DNA of 64,000 bases from Utricularia gibba (GCA_002189035.1 NEEC01000002.1:2170001-2234000); one strand, 5' to 3'; positions 10,590-26,990 are shown, counted from the first letter of the stretch. Numbers and translations are program-made. Notes: a model not told the origin generated them from the sequence alone.

Positions 10590-12660
10590 TCAGCAATCGG
10601 CATCAGGGGAGTCTAAAGGGAAGCAAGTGTCTTTGCCGCCGGTGCTCCACAGGAAATGTGCGTAATCCGCGGCGTAGAATGAGTTCTTATTCTCTGCAGC
10701 AATGGATTCCAGGAAGGTCTCCTCAGCTGCCCAGATATCATTCCTTGCTAACCAAAGGAATTTCGCATATTTGTTCAATGCGTCTGCGTCCTTCGGCTCT
10801 ATTTTCGTGGCTCTCTTGAAGTAGTCCTCGGCCCTGTTACATCAGAGAACAGTGGGTTCGAATACGATGAACAGCACAAGCACATGGCTTCCCGAGGAGA
10901 CATCGCATATGATCTACTAAACTTCCAGAAGCCAAGAGACAAACAAAAGCCTTGGGTATGACTGAGGCACCCCACATGATATACTAAACTTCCAGAAGCC
11001 AGGAGACAAACAAAAGCCAAGGGTAAGTAAGACTTAGAGGCACCCCACATGATCTACTAAGCTTCCAACGCCAAAGGACAAACAGGCACTGCTATTCATA
11101 TTTTTCATTGTTACAACGAAAAACAGATGGGCACTATGCAAAACAGTCATCATGTTTTTCAATTCCAGGAAGATAAATCCAAGATGATTTTCTCAAACCC
11201 CATCTAATTGGCAGGATGTGTTGCAAAACTGAAGTATCAGAAGCAATGACCGAAGAATAACATCCAAAAGAGAAAGACAAGGGCAGGTACCTGTCAAAAT
11301 CTTGTGCAACTAAGTAAAGAAACTGAGCATAGTTTGCCAGGAGAAGAGGATTGTGTGGATCTTCAGCCAAACTCATTTGGTATTGCAAGTCAGTGCTGGA
11401 ATATTCTGGATAGTCATAGGATTCAACTTTGGTGTCGATTGGAGATACAAATTGATGCATAGTATCTTGATCAGTCAGCTCATCACTTGATTGGACCTGC
11501 ATTTTGGAAGCCTCGTTGACAATGGATCTCCATAAGTTTTCTTCTTCCAAGGAAGAGGCTGACCCTTCAACAGTAGTCCCTCGAGGGTTGTTCCCAAGCA
11601 AAGATTCCTCATCAGGAGAAATCGTTTGATGATAACTGGATTTATCAAACCTATCATCACCATCAGTACTACTAGCAAATGCCCTGAACTTTCCACCACC
11701 GCCTCCATTTTCTCCTATGGAAGTCCTCTTACCATTTGAAGATGGCAATGTGAGCTCCCTGACAGTCAGTGAACCCAAACCTGGCTTCAAATTATGGTCT
11801 TCAATAGCAAAAACTTCTTCAGAAATAACTGTGGACTCTTGTGTTGGAGACATTGCAGCTATAGCAGGGGTAGTTGACATGGAATAAACACTGTAATTTG
11901 CGAGAAGAATCATCACATAAACCATTAGCATAGGAGTATGCGAGAACACTTTCTGAAACAACCAAACAAATGAGGCATGAATCTCCTTCTGAACACTTGC
12001 TAAAATCCCATTTAGATCTTGATAAAAAAGAACTCCCCTCATTTGAAGAGTGAAGCTGTGAAGCTCACGGATTATGAACACCATAGATGAAAATGCCTTC
12101 TTCACTGAGCAGTAGGCAGTCTCCCCTGCGTGCATTAAACCTTTTTCCCAGAGTTTCTGTCGTTTCACAATCCCAACAGAAAACGAACTATCAGCAGAAC
12201 TTGCTCTGCTCTCAATGTTAGCTAGAACAACCTCCTGCCCTGCAAGAAACTCCGGTGTCTTCAAAGAAACAAAAGGCTCCAGATGATCTCGAGACATTGC
12301 CTCACTACTTGAAGAGGCAGCATCATCATCAACCATGCGAGCAAACTCGTTTACCCTTTTCACAAACTCTTCATCAGAAAATCGACCCAAGCTGGCACTA
12401 GTCTTTCTGATTGTATTAACACGGGATTCACTTCTCTTGCAAGAACGAGACTGTTGAAGATTTGGTAACTTAAAACCGCCATATAGCTGCGATGACGTCT
12501 CTGTGTATCTGCATAGCAGAGGTCCATCACCTCTGGTAAAGCTGCTTCTCCGTGATGATGGTGTGTAGAAGGCGGAGGCCAACGTTTTAGAAGAAGAAGG
12601 TGAAGGAGGAACTGAAGGCTGAAACCAACTCAAAGAAGTTGTGGCAACTTGCAATTCCAT
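10590..12660 (-). CDS. Plastid-type tetratricopeptide-like protein
   Basis: Two exons, 11291-12660 and 10590-10833, join as AQDFDR|AEDYFKRA (phase 2) to give 537 residues. The N-terminal 60 residues are rich in Ser/Thr and basic residues with few acids, like a chloroplast transit peptide. A hydrophobic segment MLMVYVMILLANYSVYSM lies at about 245-262. A long acidic, disordered middle follows. The conserved end is YQMSLAEDPHNPLLLANYAQ, then EPKDADALNKYAKFLWLARN and a final AAENKNSFYAADYAHFLW, a run of TPR-like helices. This matches a family of plant TPR-like proteins of unknown function. The 457-bp intron contains a tandem repeat. Plastid location is an inference. Confidence 0.8.
10911..11085. 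repeat. Three-copy tandem repeat (67-73 bp) in the TPR-gene intron
   Basis: Units start GATCTACTAA at 10911, GATATACTAA at 10978 and GATCTACTAA at 11051. The first 41 bases of units 1 and 2 differ at only two positions. The units also share the linker GAGGCACCCCACATGAT, while the third is more diverged and shorter. The repeat lies within the intron between the two coding exons. Confidence 0.9.
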
Positions 12661-15050
12661 TTTTCACACAGAATCAAGAAAAGGTATGGGAATCAAAGGC
12701 CCTCCAGACAGAAAAGCAAAAGTTTCGCAGACATCACCGAGGAGAAAACAAGTTTCCTTCTTTACGTGATCCCACCTCAAACAGATAACTGCGAGAAAGA
12801 TAAAGGGCAAGCAAATGACATACTTCAATAGATCCTAAACCCCGAAAACTGATTCAAATAACAAGCGCAAAAAAAATTCATTAAAAACAAAAACTTTGAG
12901 AATCTCGTCTGAAACGGGAAAAAACAGTAAGCTATGAGCAGCCAACTCTACTTCTAAGCATTACACTACCCTGCACCTCAAGAAAACTTGAACGCGAGTA
13001 CATCAAAATCAGACGAGTCGGGCTGAAAACCCAAAAAAAGCCTTGAAAAGTAGACACCCAGAAGCTGGCAAAGAAGCTCACCGCCATCCAAAAGATTTTC
13101 GCCATGCCACTTGAAGGTGGACAGATACAACAACGGAATCTTAACTTATCAGTAACAGAGCTAGACATTCACTCCTTAAATGCACAAAAATCAATGAAAA
13201 TGGAAAATTCAAAACCAAGAACAGTATGAGACAGGAAGCATCAACCCCACCCCAGCACAAATCAAAATCAGAATTTTATGGCACAATGTCGTAAGCGATC
13301 TTACTTGGTAGGACCGTAGTGGCTTTTTTACCCCATTGATGACTGCGACAGATTCACCAGATGACTGCACAATGCTGTGATTGCCGAGTGACAATCATGC
13401 CCAAAATATCTGATTCCTACTACCTCCATACCAACCCACCCCAGAGTGGCCGCCGCCGAAACACCCCGACTCATGTTTCTTTGCTCATCGCCGTTCTTCA
13501 CGAGCGACGTTTGCTCTTGTGGAACGTTTCACGGCCACGCGTGTCCCTCCACCGTCCAGGCTTCCACAATCCGCCTTTTCTTTTTTAATTTTTTTAGGAG
13601 GCATCCATTTACCTTTTCATTAATTAATAGACAAATAATTATTAATTAAGTAAAATTAACCACAAAACCACGTGCGACTTTTCCAGTGTTGCCGCAGAGT
13701 ATTCAAATTATTCTAGAAATCCAATTTCTAAATAATTCGATTTAATTTCATTATTCCAGAGAATATTTGATTCAGGTTATTTTTGTTTCTATATAATTAA
13801 ATCAATAATATAATAAAGTATAATATTATATTCTAAACTTTTAAGTTTGTAACCAATTATATATTATATTTTTACTTTTTAATTAGAATGAAAAAAATAG
13901 AATATATTCTAAAAATATTTAATTGAAAGCATTAACCTAAATTAGATGTATTTTAGAAGATGTTTGGTAGGTTGTTTTTAATATTTCAACATCTGTGTAT
14001 TAATAATAATATATATTTAGTAGACTAGTTTAACACTACACGAGTGTTTCATAAAAATTACTGTAATATATATGTTCAAAACTTATGTACTAAATAAACT
14101 TTAATTTTAACCATATAATATATAGCCACCTAAATACAAATAACTTAAATACATTATTAATTATACTATTCTACCAAATACATTATTAATGCTTTAAACA
14201 ATTATATAGGATAAATATTTTATTTCAAAAAATAAATAAAAGGAATATTTGATAATAAAAAATTATATGTGCTATGAAAATTTAGATGCGGTTTACAATT
14301 AATTTTACAAATTTAATCATCCTCAATTTCTATCTCATATATTAATACAAATTTAATATTAAAATAATTAATATAATATATAATACCTTAGAATGATTGA
14401 ATTATTAAATCATCCTATATTAGTCGTGGGTTGACCTACGGGTCATGGGTTGAAACCATAGACCCATGTTTCGGCGGGTTAGGGTCATGGTTCCCGTTTT
14501 AGTGGGTTCGTGCTTCGGGTATGACCCGTTGATGCAGCCTCTTCCTCATTAACGGAGGCCCAAACAAAATCCTAGGCCCATTAAAGATGGGTCTAACAAT
14601 TACGACGTCGTATGACTTTCCGGCCATCAACTCGGAATTGGATCTTGCGGTTATCGGCCGTGAACGGGCGTAATTTGAACTTTGAGGTGAGAGGATTCCG
14701 TTTAGTACTCACCCACGTTTTTTCGGTGGTACTGGCGTATTCTACTTTTTCAAATCGGTCCATGATTCTTGATAATGCGCATGGTTTTTGGGTCGGATAA
14801 TAAACTGGATGTGATTTCGAGTTTGTGTGGGTGGATGGAACACTAGATGGAGAAAGGGTTTAGTTTGATTAGGGCATTAGATCGTTGCCTGGGTTGATTC
14901 TGAGTTGCTTGTTTCTCCTCTTAAATATAATTGTTTTGCAGCTTCAAGACGAGTTCTTTGATGGATTACGAGATTGTTGATTAAGTACTTGGAAGTATGC
15001 GATATAAGTGTGCTTGAGGAAAAGCAGGCGTCAGATTCGGAGAATACACT
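12661..15050. other. Long spacer between divergent TPR and methyltransferase genes
   Basis: From 12661 to about 13570 is ordinary-composition sequence, probably promoter and leader (perhaps a leader intron) of the TPR gene. From about 13570 to 14400 it is very AT-rich with no coding signal. A GGCCCATTA site II-like element lies near 14574, upstream of the methyltransferase. The stretch 14600-15050 is probably that gene's spliced leader. No transposon termini were found. Confidence 0.6.
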
Positions 15051-16013
15051 ATGGCAAACCTTTCATCGAAGGGGTTTGTGGTTTCAGTTCCTACCCTTGT
15101 TCTCACTGTGGCTGCTGCTGCGATTTCTTTTCTTGTGTTGCTGTTCAAATTTGTAATATCTTCCCCAGAGTGTTCTTGTGCGATTCCAACCGCATCTGTA
15201 AGCGTATCCACAAGGGAAAAGCACTTCTCACCCTCTATGGAAGACATGCATTGGCTGAAACAGCAGATCGAGGCCAATGGATTGCACATGCCGGAGAATG
15301 AGAAGCGTAAAGGCATAAACCCCCGGACTCGTGAGGAACAGCTTCGGGATCTCATAGAGTACAAAGGCATTGCACATTATGAAGGAGTAGAAGCAAAGAA
15401 CCACACTGCTCTTCCTTGTCCTAATGAACTTCTGGTAGAAATGCACCATAGCTATTATGGTGAGCCGTGGGCCGGAGGGCGGGATGTGTTTGAATACCTT
15501 GCACAAACTATGAACCTGAGTCCTGATTCAAGAGTCCTGGAGATTGGATGTGGCACACTTCGTGTCGGTTTGCATTTCATTAGGTACTTAAACCCCGGAC
15601 ACTACCATTGCTTGGAGAAAGATGAGCTCTCTCTACGGGCTGCCTTTAGTTATGAGCTTCCATCTCAAGGTCTTCTATTTAAGCAACCCCTGATTGTGAG
15701 AAGTGACAACATGGACTTCAGTCGATTTGGGCCTGATACCATGTATGATCTGATATATGCTAGTGCTGCCTTTTTGCATATACCTGACAAACTTGTTTGG
15801 ATAGGCGTGGAGCGATTATCCGGTAGATTGAAACCTCTTGGTGGAAGATTGTTCATCTCTCATAATGTGAAGTTCTGCACTCGCTTAGGCAGTGACATGT
15901 GTGCAAAAAGGCTGAATGATCTAGGGTTGGAATACCTGGGAAAATACACACACGATAGCCTGCTGTTCAACCACTATGAGACTTGGTTCATGTTCAGGCG
16001 GTTCAAAACGTGA
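15051..16013 (+). CDS. Membrane-anchored SAM-dependent methyltransferase-like protein
   Basis: A single-exon 320-residue protein. Residues about 8-38 form one strongly hydrophobic helix (VPTLVLTVAAAAISFLVLLF), consistent with a signal anchor, so the catalytic domain is probably lumenal or otherwise membrane-attached. The class I methyltransferase motif I is SRVLEIGCGTLRVGLHFIRY (about residues 161-180). It is followed by a motif II-like YDLIYASAAFLHIP and by a strand region LKPLGGRLFISHNVKF. The N-terminal helix and HYEGVEAKNHTALPCPNELL resemble a conserved plant family annotated only as SAM-dependent methyltransferase superfamily. The substrate is unknown. No frame break. Confidence 0.8.
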   Translation: MANLSSKGFVVSVPTLVLTVAAAAISFLVLLFKFVISSPECSCAIPTASVSVSTREKHFSPSMEDMHWLKQQIEANGLHMPENEKRKGINPRTREEQLRDLIEYKGIAHYEGVEAKNHTALPCPNELLVEMHHSYYGEPWAGGRDVFEYLAQTMNLSPDSRVLEIGCGTLRVGLHFIRYLNPGHYHCLEKDELSLRAAFSYELPSQGLLFKQPLIVRSDNMDFSRFGPDTMYDLIYASAAFLHIPDKLVWIGVERLSGRLKPLGGRLFISHNVKFCTRLGSDMCAKRLNDLGLEYLGKYTHDSLLFNHYETWFMFRRFKT

Positions 16014-17360
16014 AGCAAGGAGAGAGAGATCCATCCTAACCGTATGAAAACTCATATTATGCCACAGAAAAGCTGCACTTTGGGGACTCCTTAAAGAGGC
16101 TTCGTTGTTTACTTTTTCTTGCGGCTACTGTATCTGCTCGTGATGTTTGTAGTTTCTTCCGTGTGGGCTGTTATTTCTTCCAGGCCAGGCTGGCATCTCC
16201 AGCATGTGAAGTTCCGAAAGGGTTGTTTTCATTGAGTTTGAGTTCCAGAAAATCAACTTCATTCATGCTTACATGTCTTTGATTGTTTCCATCGAGTTTA
16301 CTGCAAGCAGGAGTTGTAAAGAAGCCTTGCTGGGGTCAAGGATCCCACTGGTAGTTGTTACAACTTGTGGTGGTGCTGCAACCACGACAGGAGCAACAGT
16401 GATCATTAGCTTTTCAATTGCCGGTGCAGTTGGTCACATCACAAAGACTGGGCCTACGGTTATTTACTTACCATAGTCCTCTCCCTTTTCTTGAGTGGCG
16501 GGCCTCGTGGACCATGTCTTTTGATAATACATTTCAGATGTTTTATCTTTGCAAGAATTTATAGTTCAACATCCTACACAGTGATTCTGACATGGGTTTG
16601 TAACTTGTAGTTGTTGAAAATAGTACAAGCACGATGGTTTTTCTGGTGTAAGTGCATCGGAATGTGCACCTGAAGATGACCCTTTTATCAATTAAGTTTG
16701 CAGTGGCGAATCAGAGCTGGCCACCACCTCCTCGGACCGCCATAACAATCCCCTGAAACCGGTCGATCGTATCTTTCAAGATCCTGTTTTTCCATTTTTA
16801 TATATCAGGTGGTGAAATGGAGGGGACTTCTCCAATCACTGGACACGCACTTCTAAAACCCTGTCCTTCGCTTTCAATCAATGTTGAAAAGACTAAGAAT
16901 GCGCTAGCTTTTCCTCCCCCTTTTAGTGCCCATGGAAGCCAAGGTCCTCTATATTGTTTTTCAAATGGGAAGTATTTCATACTGAGTTACTTCCATTTAG
17001 AAGTATGGCTTCTGGGTTTCTTCCAAGTGGGTTTTTGTTTTGTTTTGTTTGTTTTTGGATGCGATTTGGCAATGGGTCCTTGTCTAGGTTCAGGAGGGGC
17101 ATGCAATGAATTTAGATTGAGTGTTGTATACTGTGTGCGTTTTTCTTTCGCTCTTTTAGATCAACAAATTTCTTGATTGAGTTTCTTCTATTGTGGAAAG
17201 GTGGGGTCTTTGAAAGATTCCTCTAGCTGAGAGGTGGATGTCGACGAAAAGTTATTCTGATTCCTCTGCATAAAAACGCCTCAGCATTTAGCTTTCATGC
17301 TGCCATTCTGAAGTTTTCCGAGCTCTCTGTTTCTCTACGCCCCTGTTTTCTTCTTTGTTT
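16014..17360. other. Spacer between methyltransferase and MYB genes
   Basis: Contains the methyltransferase 3' UTR (to roughly 16200-16500) and the MYB promoter and leader. Two open frames of 67 and 119 codons here have low-complexity, non-conserved translations and I do not call them genes. Confidence 0.6.
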
Positions 17361-18414
17361 ATGAATTGGGGGATGGAGATTTTATTACCAAATTCTCATG
17401 TATCGAGTTACAGTTGGCTGGCGGAGGACAGCAGCCGGAGCACGAGGTGGACGGCTGAGGAGAACAAAGCTTTTGAGCATGCTTTGGCTCTCTACGATGA
17501 GAAAATGCCTGACAGGTGGCAGAGAGTCGCCGCCATGGTCCCCGGAAAGACAGTTTGGGATGTTATGAAGCAGTATAAGGAATTGGAAGACGATGTGAGC
17601 ACCATAGAAGCAGGGCTGTTCCCTGTTCCTGGTTACGACACATCATCCCCTTATATGCTCCAGTGGTCTGGTTCCGGCCAACGCTACCACAGTGGCATTA
17701 AGCCCCCGTACTTTTGCCGGAAATCATCCGCCGCCGCCCGTCCGATTGACCATGAGAGAAAAAGGGGTGTCCCCTGGACGGAAGATGAGCATAAGTGAGA
17801 CTTCATCACCTTCAATACTGAATCGCTGCTTCCCTTGTCGCAGGCCGTGTTCTGATTGAATAACACAATGATCTGCTGATTGACAATGAAGTTGCCTCTG
17901 TTTCTCTTGCAGACTGTTTTTGATGGGGCTGAAGAAATATGGAAAGGGGGATTGGAGAAACATTTCAAGGAATTTCGTGATAACAAGAACACCAACGCAG
18001 GTGGCGAGCCATGCTCAGAAGTATTTCATCCGGCAGCTGAACAGTGGGAAGGACAAGAGGAGAGCAAGCATTCATGACATAACCACTCTGAGCCTTGAAG
18101 AGGATGTGAAAGCTCCAATCGAAAGCACGAAAAAGTCGCTATCACCGGAGCAATCCCCTGTTCAGAAACATCCCTTCCACTGCAGCCAATTCACTAACGA
18201 ACTGTGTGGTTCTCAGGGAGAGGCCAATATTTTGGGATCGCTCCCGTTTGAATCCAGCTCCTACTGGCAACATCTGCAAGGAGAGGCTGCAGAGGAATCC
18301 TTAGTAGCAGCTCAAAATATGCTCTTGATGATGCAAACTGGATTTCAATATCCTGCTCATGAAAGGGGATCGTTCTATTGCAAAGAAGAAGCCCACCATT
18401 TTGATTTTGCTTGA
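17361..18414 (+). CDS. DIVARICATA-like R-R type MYB transcription factor (SHAQKYF class)
   Basis: Nuclear transcription factor of 311 residues from exons 17361-17794 and 17913-18414, joined as [14 protein letters not shown]. The first SANT/MYB-like repeat is [20 protein letters not shown] through [17 protein letters not shown] (about residues 25-80). The second, DNA-binding repeat is [20 protein letters not shown], ending with [14 protein letters not shown], the SHAQKYF signature of this class. The start MNWGMEIL resembles DIVARICATA. An alternative start is the in-frame Met at 17373. The C-terminal third is variable and ends in acidic and aromatic residues. Intron position matches the family. 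The target process (organ asymmetry, sugar or ABA responses in relatives) cannot be read from sequence. Confidence 0.92.
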
Positions 18415-19938
18415 AAGCCAGCATTGTATGTATTCTTGGTCCGTTTCTACTAGAAAGATTGTGGGAAAGCTTTACATGCCTCGCTGAAGGTTCCCTTTGT
18501 ATTTACTAGAAAGAGATGTAACTGTAACTATATATGCAGTTACTATTCTGGATTCTGTGCTCCATTTCCTGTTCATGGCGAAGCCTTCCTTGCAAAATAG
18601 AAACACAAATCAACAACCCTGCTTCTTTTTTTCATTTACAGGATCAAACATATGACGAGTTTAAGGGCTTACTCTGTTCCTAATCTTCACCGCAACTGTA
18701 CTTGAGTTACGGTGAGTGGTTTAGTGTAGAACCCGTGTGGAAGATTCCACTTTTACGCATACCGCACATGCCTGAAAGAACCTGCAGAAAGGGAGGAGAT
18801 GCACAATAATTGAAGCGCGAAGTACCCTATTCCACCGTGAAAGAAAAGCATTATAAGTTGATGCGGTATATTCACCATGATTCCATTCCACATTGGGTTC
18901 AGACAAAACATGGAATAGGACAAAATTCTGAATCAGTTAGTTTTCTGAGAAATATCAAAACCAGCCTCACATTGAAAGTGAAGAGGAAGTAAGCAAGATT
19001 TTTCCTCAAGCAGGAGGTGACAAGGGAACCTTCAGCTACTTTATTCCAACTGTTGTCTTTTCTGTAACCACATAAATATTTACAGCACAAGAACTTTCCC
19101 TTGTGCTAATGGTTTATTTCTCTGTCCTTGAAGTATATTCGGATTCCCTTGACACTGATTGGAAATCAAATCTTTTTCTTCCATTTGGTAAGTGCAGACT
19201 GAGGGCAATGACAAATATTCCATCTGAAATATCCGCACATACTCATTCTCATGTTCACTCAAGAAGATATTTCTATAGCATCTAAGATGAGGATCCTTTG
19301 TTCTAGATTGAGCTTGCCTTATTCGGTGAAACCTGTGAGGAAGTTACTGCTCCTTTGCTTATTTTAATAGAATGAAGGAGAATAAGTAATTGTGAAAAAT
19401 ATTCTGGCGTCCCTCTCATTTGTAAAGAAAGCCACGTTGTATTTTAAACAAAGAAACTAGTCGGTTTGGGGAACAGAGAATATGTATCTGAAAGGCAAAA
19501 GTCCCATCTACACTAAAATTATGCGTGGGAGGAATTCACTGGTGATGTAACATTACTTGGCGACCCAGATTTCCCGTCCAGAACTCCTGCATCTTCGTTT
19601 GCAATGGAGTGCTGATGATCCTCATTTGTATAGTTTGATCCTGAAGAAGAACTGAACCAGAAGCTCACTGGAGGCAGTTAAAATTCAAGTTATTGTGTCT
19701 GTTGTCTCGCTCAATCCCCTTCATTCCTGTTGCATAACTCTAATGAGGGGTAAAGGGGAAGTCTGGCAACATCAAGATCCTTCATTTCATAGTTTATGGC
19801 ACACTCAGGACGATCCAAAGCTATTTGCTGATCCTCTTTAATATCTTTGTCAGCCTCTGATGAGGGAGCAATACGTTCATCTGCATCAAGATTCAGAACT
19901 TTAATTTTCATCCCATTCTCTGTAGATATCGGAGCTAC
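18415..19938. other. Convergent spacer between MYB and the acidic membrane protein gene
   Basis: Holds the MYB 3' UTR and the 3' region of the minus-strand neighbour. An open minus-strand stretch at 19711-19911 lies in the same frame as the neighbour, beyond its TGA at 19939. It could be the real C-terminus if that TGA is an error or is spliced out. Otherwise no gene was found. Confidence 0.5.
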
Positions 19939-22544
19939 TCAACTCAGTTCACTTAGATCCTCTAAATTCTTCATGTCTGATTCTACTGAGATCACAAGTT
20001 CAGCTGCACTATCATTACTATTTTTATATTTTAGTCCACAGCCAAAAGGACTTGAAGTCATTGAGTTTACAGTTGTTTGCTCATCATCTGCATGGATGTA
20101 TTTATCCTCTGCCTTCTGAGGTTCCAACTGTGATGAGAAGGTAACAGGGAGCCCTTCTGAATCAACACCACCATTTTCCACCTGCATCCCAAACTCTGTC
20201 GAAGGTGAAGCTTTTTTCAGGTTTTGAACTTGATCCTCAGCATTGTCCAAGTTATCATCATGCTCAACATTCTTGCTTACATCGTCCCCAAAACAACCTT
20301 CATCCATCACTGCAGGATTCTCAGCCGATACGCTTATGGTGTTTCCAGGTTCATCCTGTTCGTCCATGAGTTGAATATCTTCTTCCGAGTGACATGCTGA
20401 TGCCATTGAGGTTTGATGGCTATTTCCATCCCAATCCACACTAGACAAGGAACCATTGGGCAATGTATCACTCGAATGCAGAACAGAGGCTGGTAGTGGC
20501 GTGGTAGAACTTCCTACAACAGCAGCATTCCATGCATTAGTTCCATCACCACCGTTTTCAGTAGCTTCAATGGAACTCAAGGCTCCTTCAGATTGAGTCT
20601 GAGTGAGATAACAGTGATCATTATTGTCTGAAACAGTTGATGCTACCTGCAACATCTTGGAACTGATTGTATCGTGAATGATGCCTGACATTGCATCTTT
20701 TCTTGGCAAAGGCATAGAGCTGAGCGATTTTTCAAATGTTCTGAAAATCTTCTCATCCAAATTGGTGGACCTCTTGCTGCTCACTGGTGACTCAGATTCT
20801 GAACACAAGTTCTCTTCCATGCTGTTTGGCAGTGGATGCTCGTCACCGATCCATGAAAACCCAACTCGGATTACATCCGCTTCAGAAACCTCATTCACCC
20901 TCGACCTGGGGTCACAGTCTTCCACCTGCGACGGGTGAGAAGAACCTGTCCAAATATCTACACCATCCCATGTAATCTTCTTCTCCTCCATGTCTTCATC
21001 ATTTGTACAAGAAATGCTATCGTTTATCGTCATTGAGGGCGAACTAACCTCTGAAACCTCAACTTCTAAGTCAGACGCAATTGAGTACGAAGGGAGATGA
21101 TGATGCATACTATGCCTGAACAGCTGCAACGCATCAGCACCAGCAGTCAAAAAGCTTTCTCCCACCTTTTCCTTGCTTCCTTGTTCCTGGAGTGGCTTCT
21201 TCGAGATATCGAGTAAAGTGATTTCAGTATGGTTTCTTTATCTATCTTGTACACTGGCTCACTATCTGTAGACGACATACTTGTTCTTGAACTTGAATCT
21301 GAACAAAAACCTTCTTTTGGAACCAAACTTGTGATACCATCATCAGTTTCCACTTTGGCGTTTCTGCTATCACTTTGGTGTTGGTGCACTTGTATGACTT
21401 CTTTGATTTGATCCTCAATGGGGTTGTCTTCAGTAGTCTTAGATTCAGAGAAATCATATAATTCTTGATCCATCGTAACAGGAAACTCCTCATCTGCCAT
21501 AAAAACAGAGCAACCAGACGAGGCATTATCACTCTGCAATGCATAGAATGTGACAGGATTTGCATACCATGCTTCATGAACAACTGACAATCTGAAGAAG
21601 GTTTCCTTTCTCTGGATTTCGACTGTTCCTCTTTACAGAAAGTGCTTGCATTTCCTCCTAACCTGAAACTTTCATGCCTGCAGTAAGTGAAATCCCTGGC
21701 TTTACCATTGGAAAACTCTTGTTGGAAGGTATCTCCGGTGAGGTCTGGTTTCTCCTCCTGTGGATCATAAGGTATGTTGAACGGATTCCTCGCCGGAATA
21801 AGCACCGATGGGGCGGAGCCGGGGCTGTTGAAAAGGTCATCCTCAATCAGAGTACTTGTTCTTGGTATAAGCAAAGATGAAACATGTGAACTGAGTTCAG
21901 AGTTTCTTTCCATGCTCAACAATTTCATTGCAGATTCATGGTTCAGAAGTTTCCGCAACCTTCGCCTCGCGATCAAGCTCTCCAGCCTCTTAGTCCTCTC
22001 CGCGTTCGAAATCCCTAGATCAGCAACATCACCGTTCTTGTTCTTCTCCTTGCCCCCTGTTCCCCCTCCCAGACGGCGAAACTCCGGCTGAAATTGTCCC
22101 GTTTCCGCACCCCAAGCAAAACCAACACTTCTCGGATTTCCTTAGGATTTTCTTCGATCAATGCGTTCTTGTCAACCACATCGACGACGGCTTTCTCTAG
22201 TTCCGGCAGCATTTTCTGCATTCTGATATCCCTCGGCCTCCGCCGCCGGACGGAATGAACTCGTCCGTACGAGGACCTGGTTCTCCGGTCGCCCTCTTCC
22301 TCAAACCTCTTCGCCTCATTTCGAGAGAACAGCCAACTTGCGACCAGAACTCCGATGCAACCGAGCAGGGAGACGAATAAACCAGAGCCCAGAAGACTAA
22401 AGGAAAGAACAGATAAAGGAGAAACACAGCCAACAAGGAAGAAGCAAACAAGGGGTATTCAGCTGAAACTGCGGCAAAAGTTTCTGTTGACATTCTCAAC
22501 AGTTTCCATAGGCAAATTTGAACATCATGGGCAACCAAAGTCAT
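19939..22544 (-). CDS. Plant-specific acidic membrane protein, four frame breaks
   Basis: A long minus-strand coding region in five overlapping frame segments. The first segment (from about 22544) has hydrophobic helices: SSLLAVFLLYLFFPLVFWAL and, after the break, LLGCIGVLVASWLF. The next part is basic (KRFEEEGDRRTRSSYGRVHS). A conserved-looking ERTKRLESLIARRRLRKLL motif follows, then a long Ser/Asp/Glu-rich tail to 19939. Each of the four joins (about 22368, 22100-22140, 21600, 21150-21200) needs exactly one added base, and none resembles an intron. The architecture (N-terminal helices, RLESLIARRR, acidic tail) fits an uncharacterised plant family. The function is unknown. It is either a real gene with sequence errors or a decaying copy. 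Confidence 0.65.
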
Positions 22545-22986
22545 GGTTCCAACTCATCGAAAGGTTGAATCTTTATTTCCATGCAAAATGAGGAAGTCAA
22601 CAGCTGCATGCTACATGTAACGTGGGCATCGGGAGGCAGAAAATCCTCATCTTCTCCGATTTCTAGCCAGACCCATCCGATTTTCATGCTGAGAAACAGC
22701 AAAATGGGATCTTTTCGTAATTTCGGAAAGGATGGGGACCCAGTCCGAAAATCGCAAATCTTGTCCCAGAGAAGATGAGGAGGAGGTCATTACAGGACAT
22801 CCCGATTTAACGGTCAGAAACCAGGGTCGAGCATCCAACGGTTAGGATTGCGTAGCTTCGTCCCCCTGCTCTCTCTCCCACAAATCTTTTTTCTCTTCCT
22901 GTTGAAGAAACAAAAATCTGTAGGAATTTGTAGATATCCATAGTATATGTGTTGTCCGTATAATTTTCTCCTCCTCAGAACCCTAA
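22545..22986. other. Divergent promoter between the membrane-protein gene and FTSH
   Basis: About 440 bp shared by two head-to-head genes. A telo-box-like AACCCTAA at 22979-22986 directly abuts the FTSH start codon and so lies in its leader. No other gene. Confidence 0.6.
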
Positions 22987-26568
<3,582 letters not shown>

Positions 26569-26990
26569 CTGATTGCCCATCATCATCGTCCTCTTCTGTA
26601 TGTATCTGAAAATACAACGGTGTAAAGGGTAGAAACTGTGGGAAATTCAAAGATATCTTGTTACAGAAACACCATGTACAGTTCACTTGAAATCAATTAT
26701 GCTTCTGACAATCACAGATTCTCATGTACCAGCAATGGTTCCATGAAAGTGTCCATCCTTGTTACATGTGAACAACTGCAGAGTGAGGAAGTAGTTTTGC
26801 AGAACGCAGCAGGTAATCAGAAGATTTCAGGCTAGAACAAGAACCTCGGAGGGGTTCGATTGCTGTTAAGGATGACGAGGTTTACACCTTTGTAAAGACA
26901 GAATATTGTCGGATCACTACGCCGCATCACGTCCATACAAAGAATGGAAAACAGTAACTTGAACATGTAGAAGAAATGCAACACTCAAGT
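26569..26990. other. Convergent 3' spacer between FTSH and remorin
   Basis: 3' UTRs of two converging genes. No coding signal beyond short random frames. Confidence 0.6.

Noticed and set aside
13570-14400. AT-rich tract considered as a transposon
   Set aside because: No terminal repeats, no coding remnants and no target-site duplications are visible.
16273-16476. 67-codon frame after the methyltransferase
   Set aside because: Low-complexity Ala/Thr/Gly-rich translation with no homology sense, probably 3' UTR.
16817-17176. 119-codon frame upstream of the MYB gene
   Set aside because: Irregular composition, no motifs, and it lies where the MYB leader and leader intron are expected.
22100-22145. 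A 45-bp GT-AG intron to explain one frame change in the membrane-protein gene
   Set aside because: Too short for a plant intron and the same gene shows three other one-base shifts, so a missing base is simpler.
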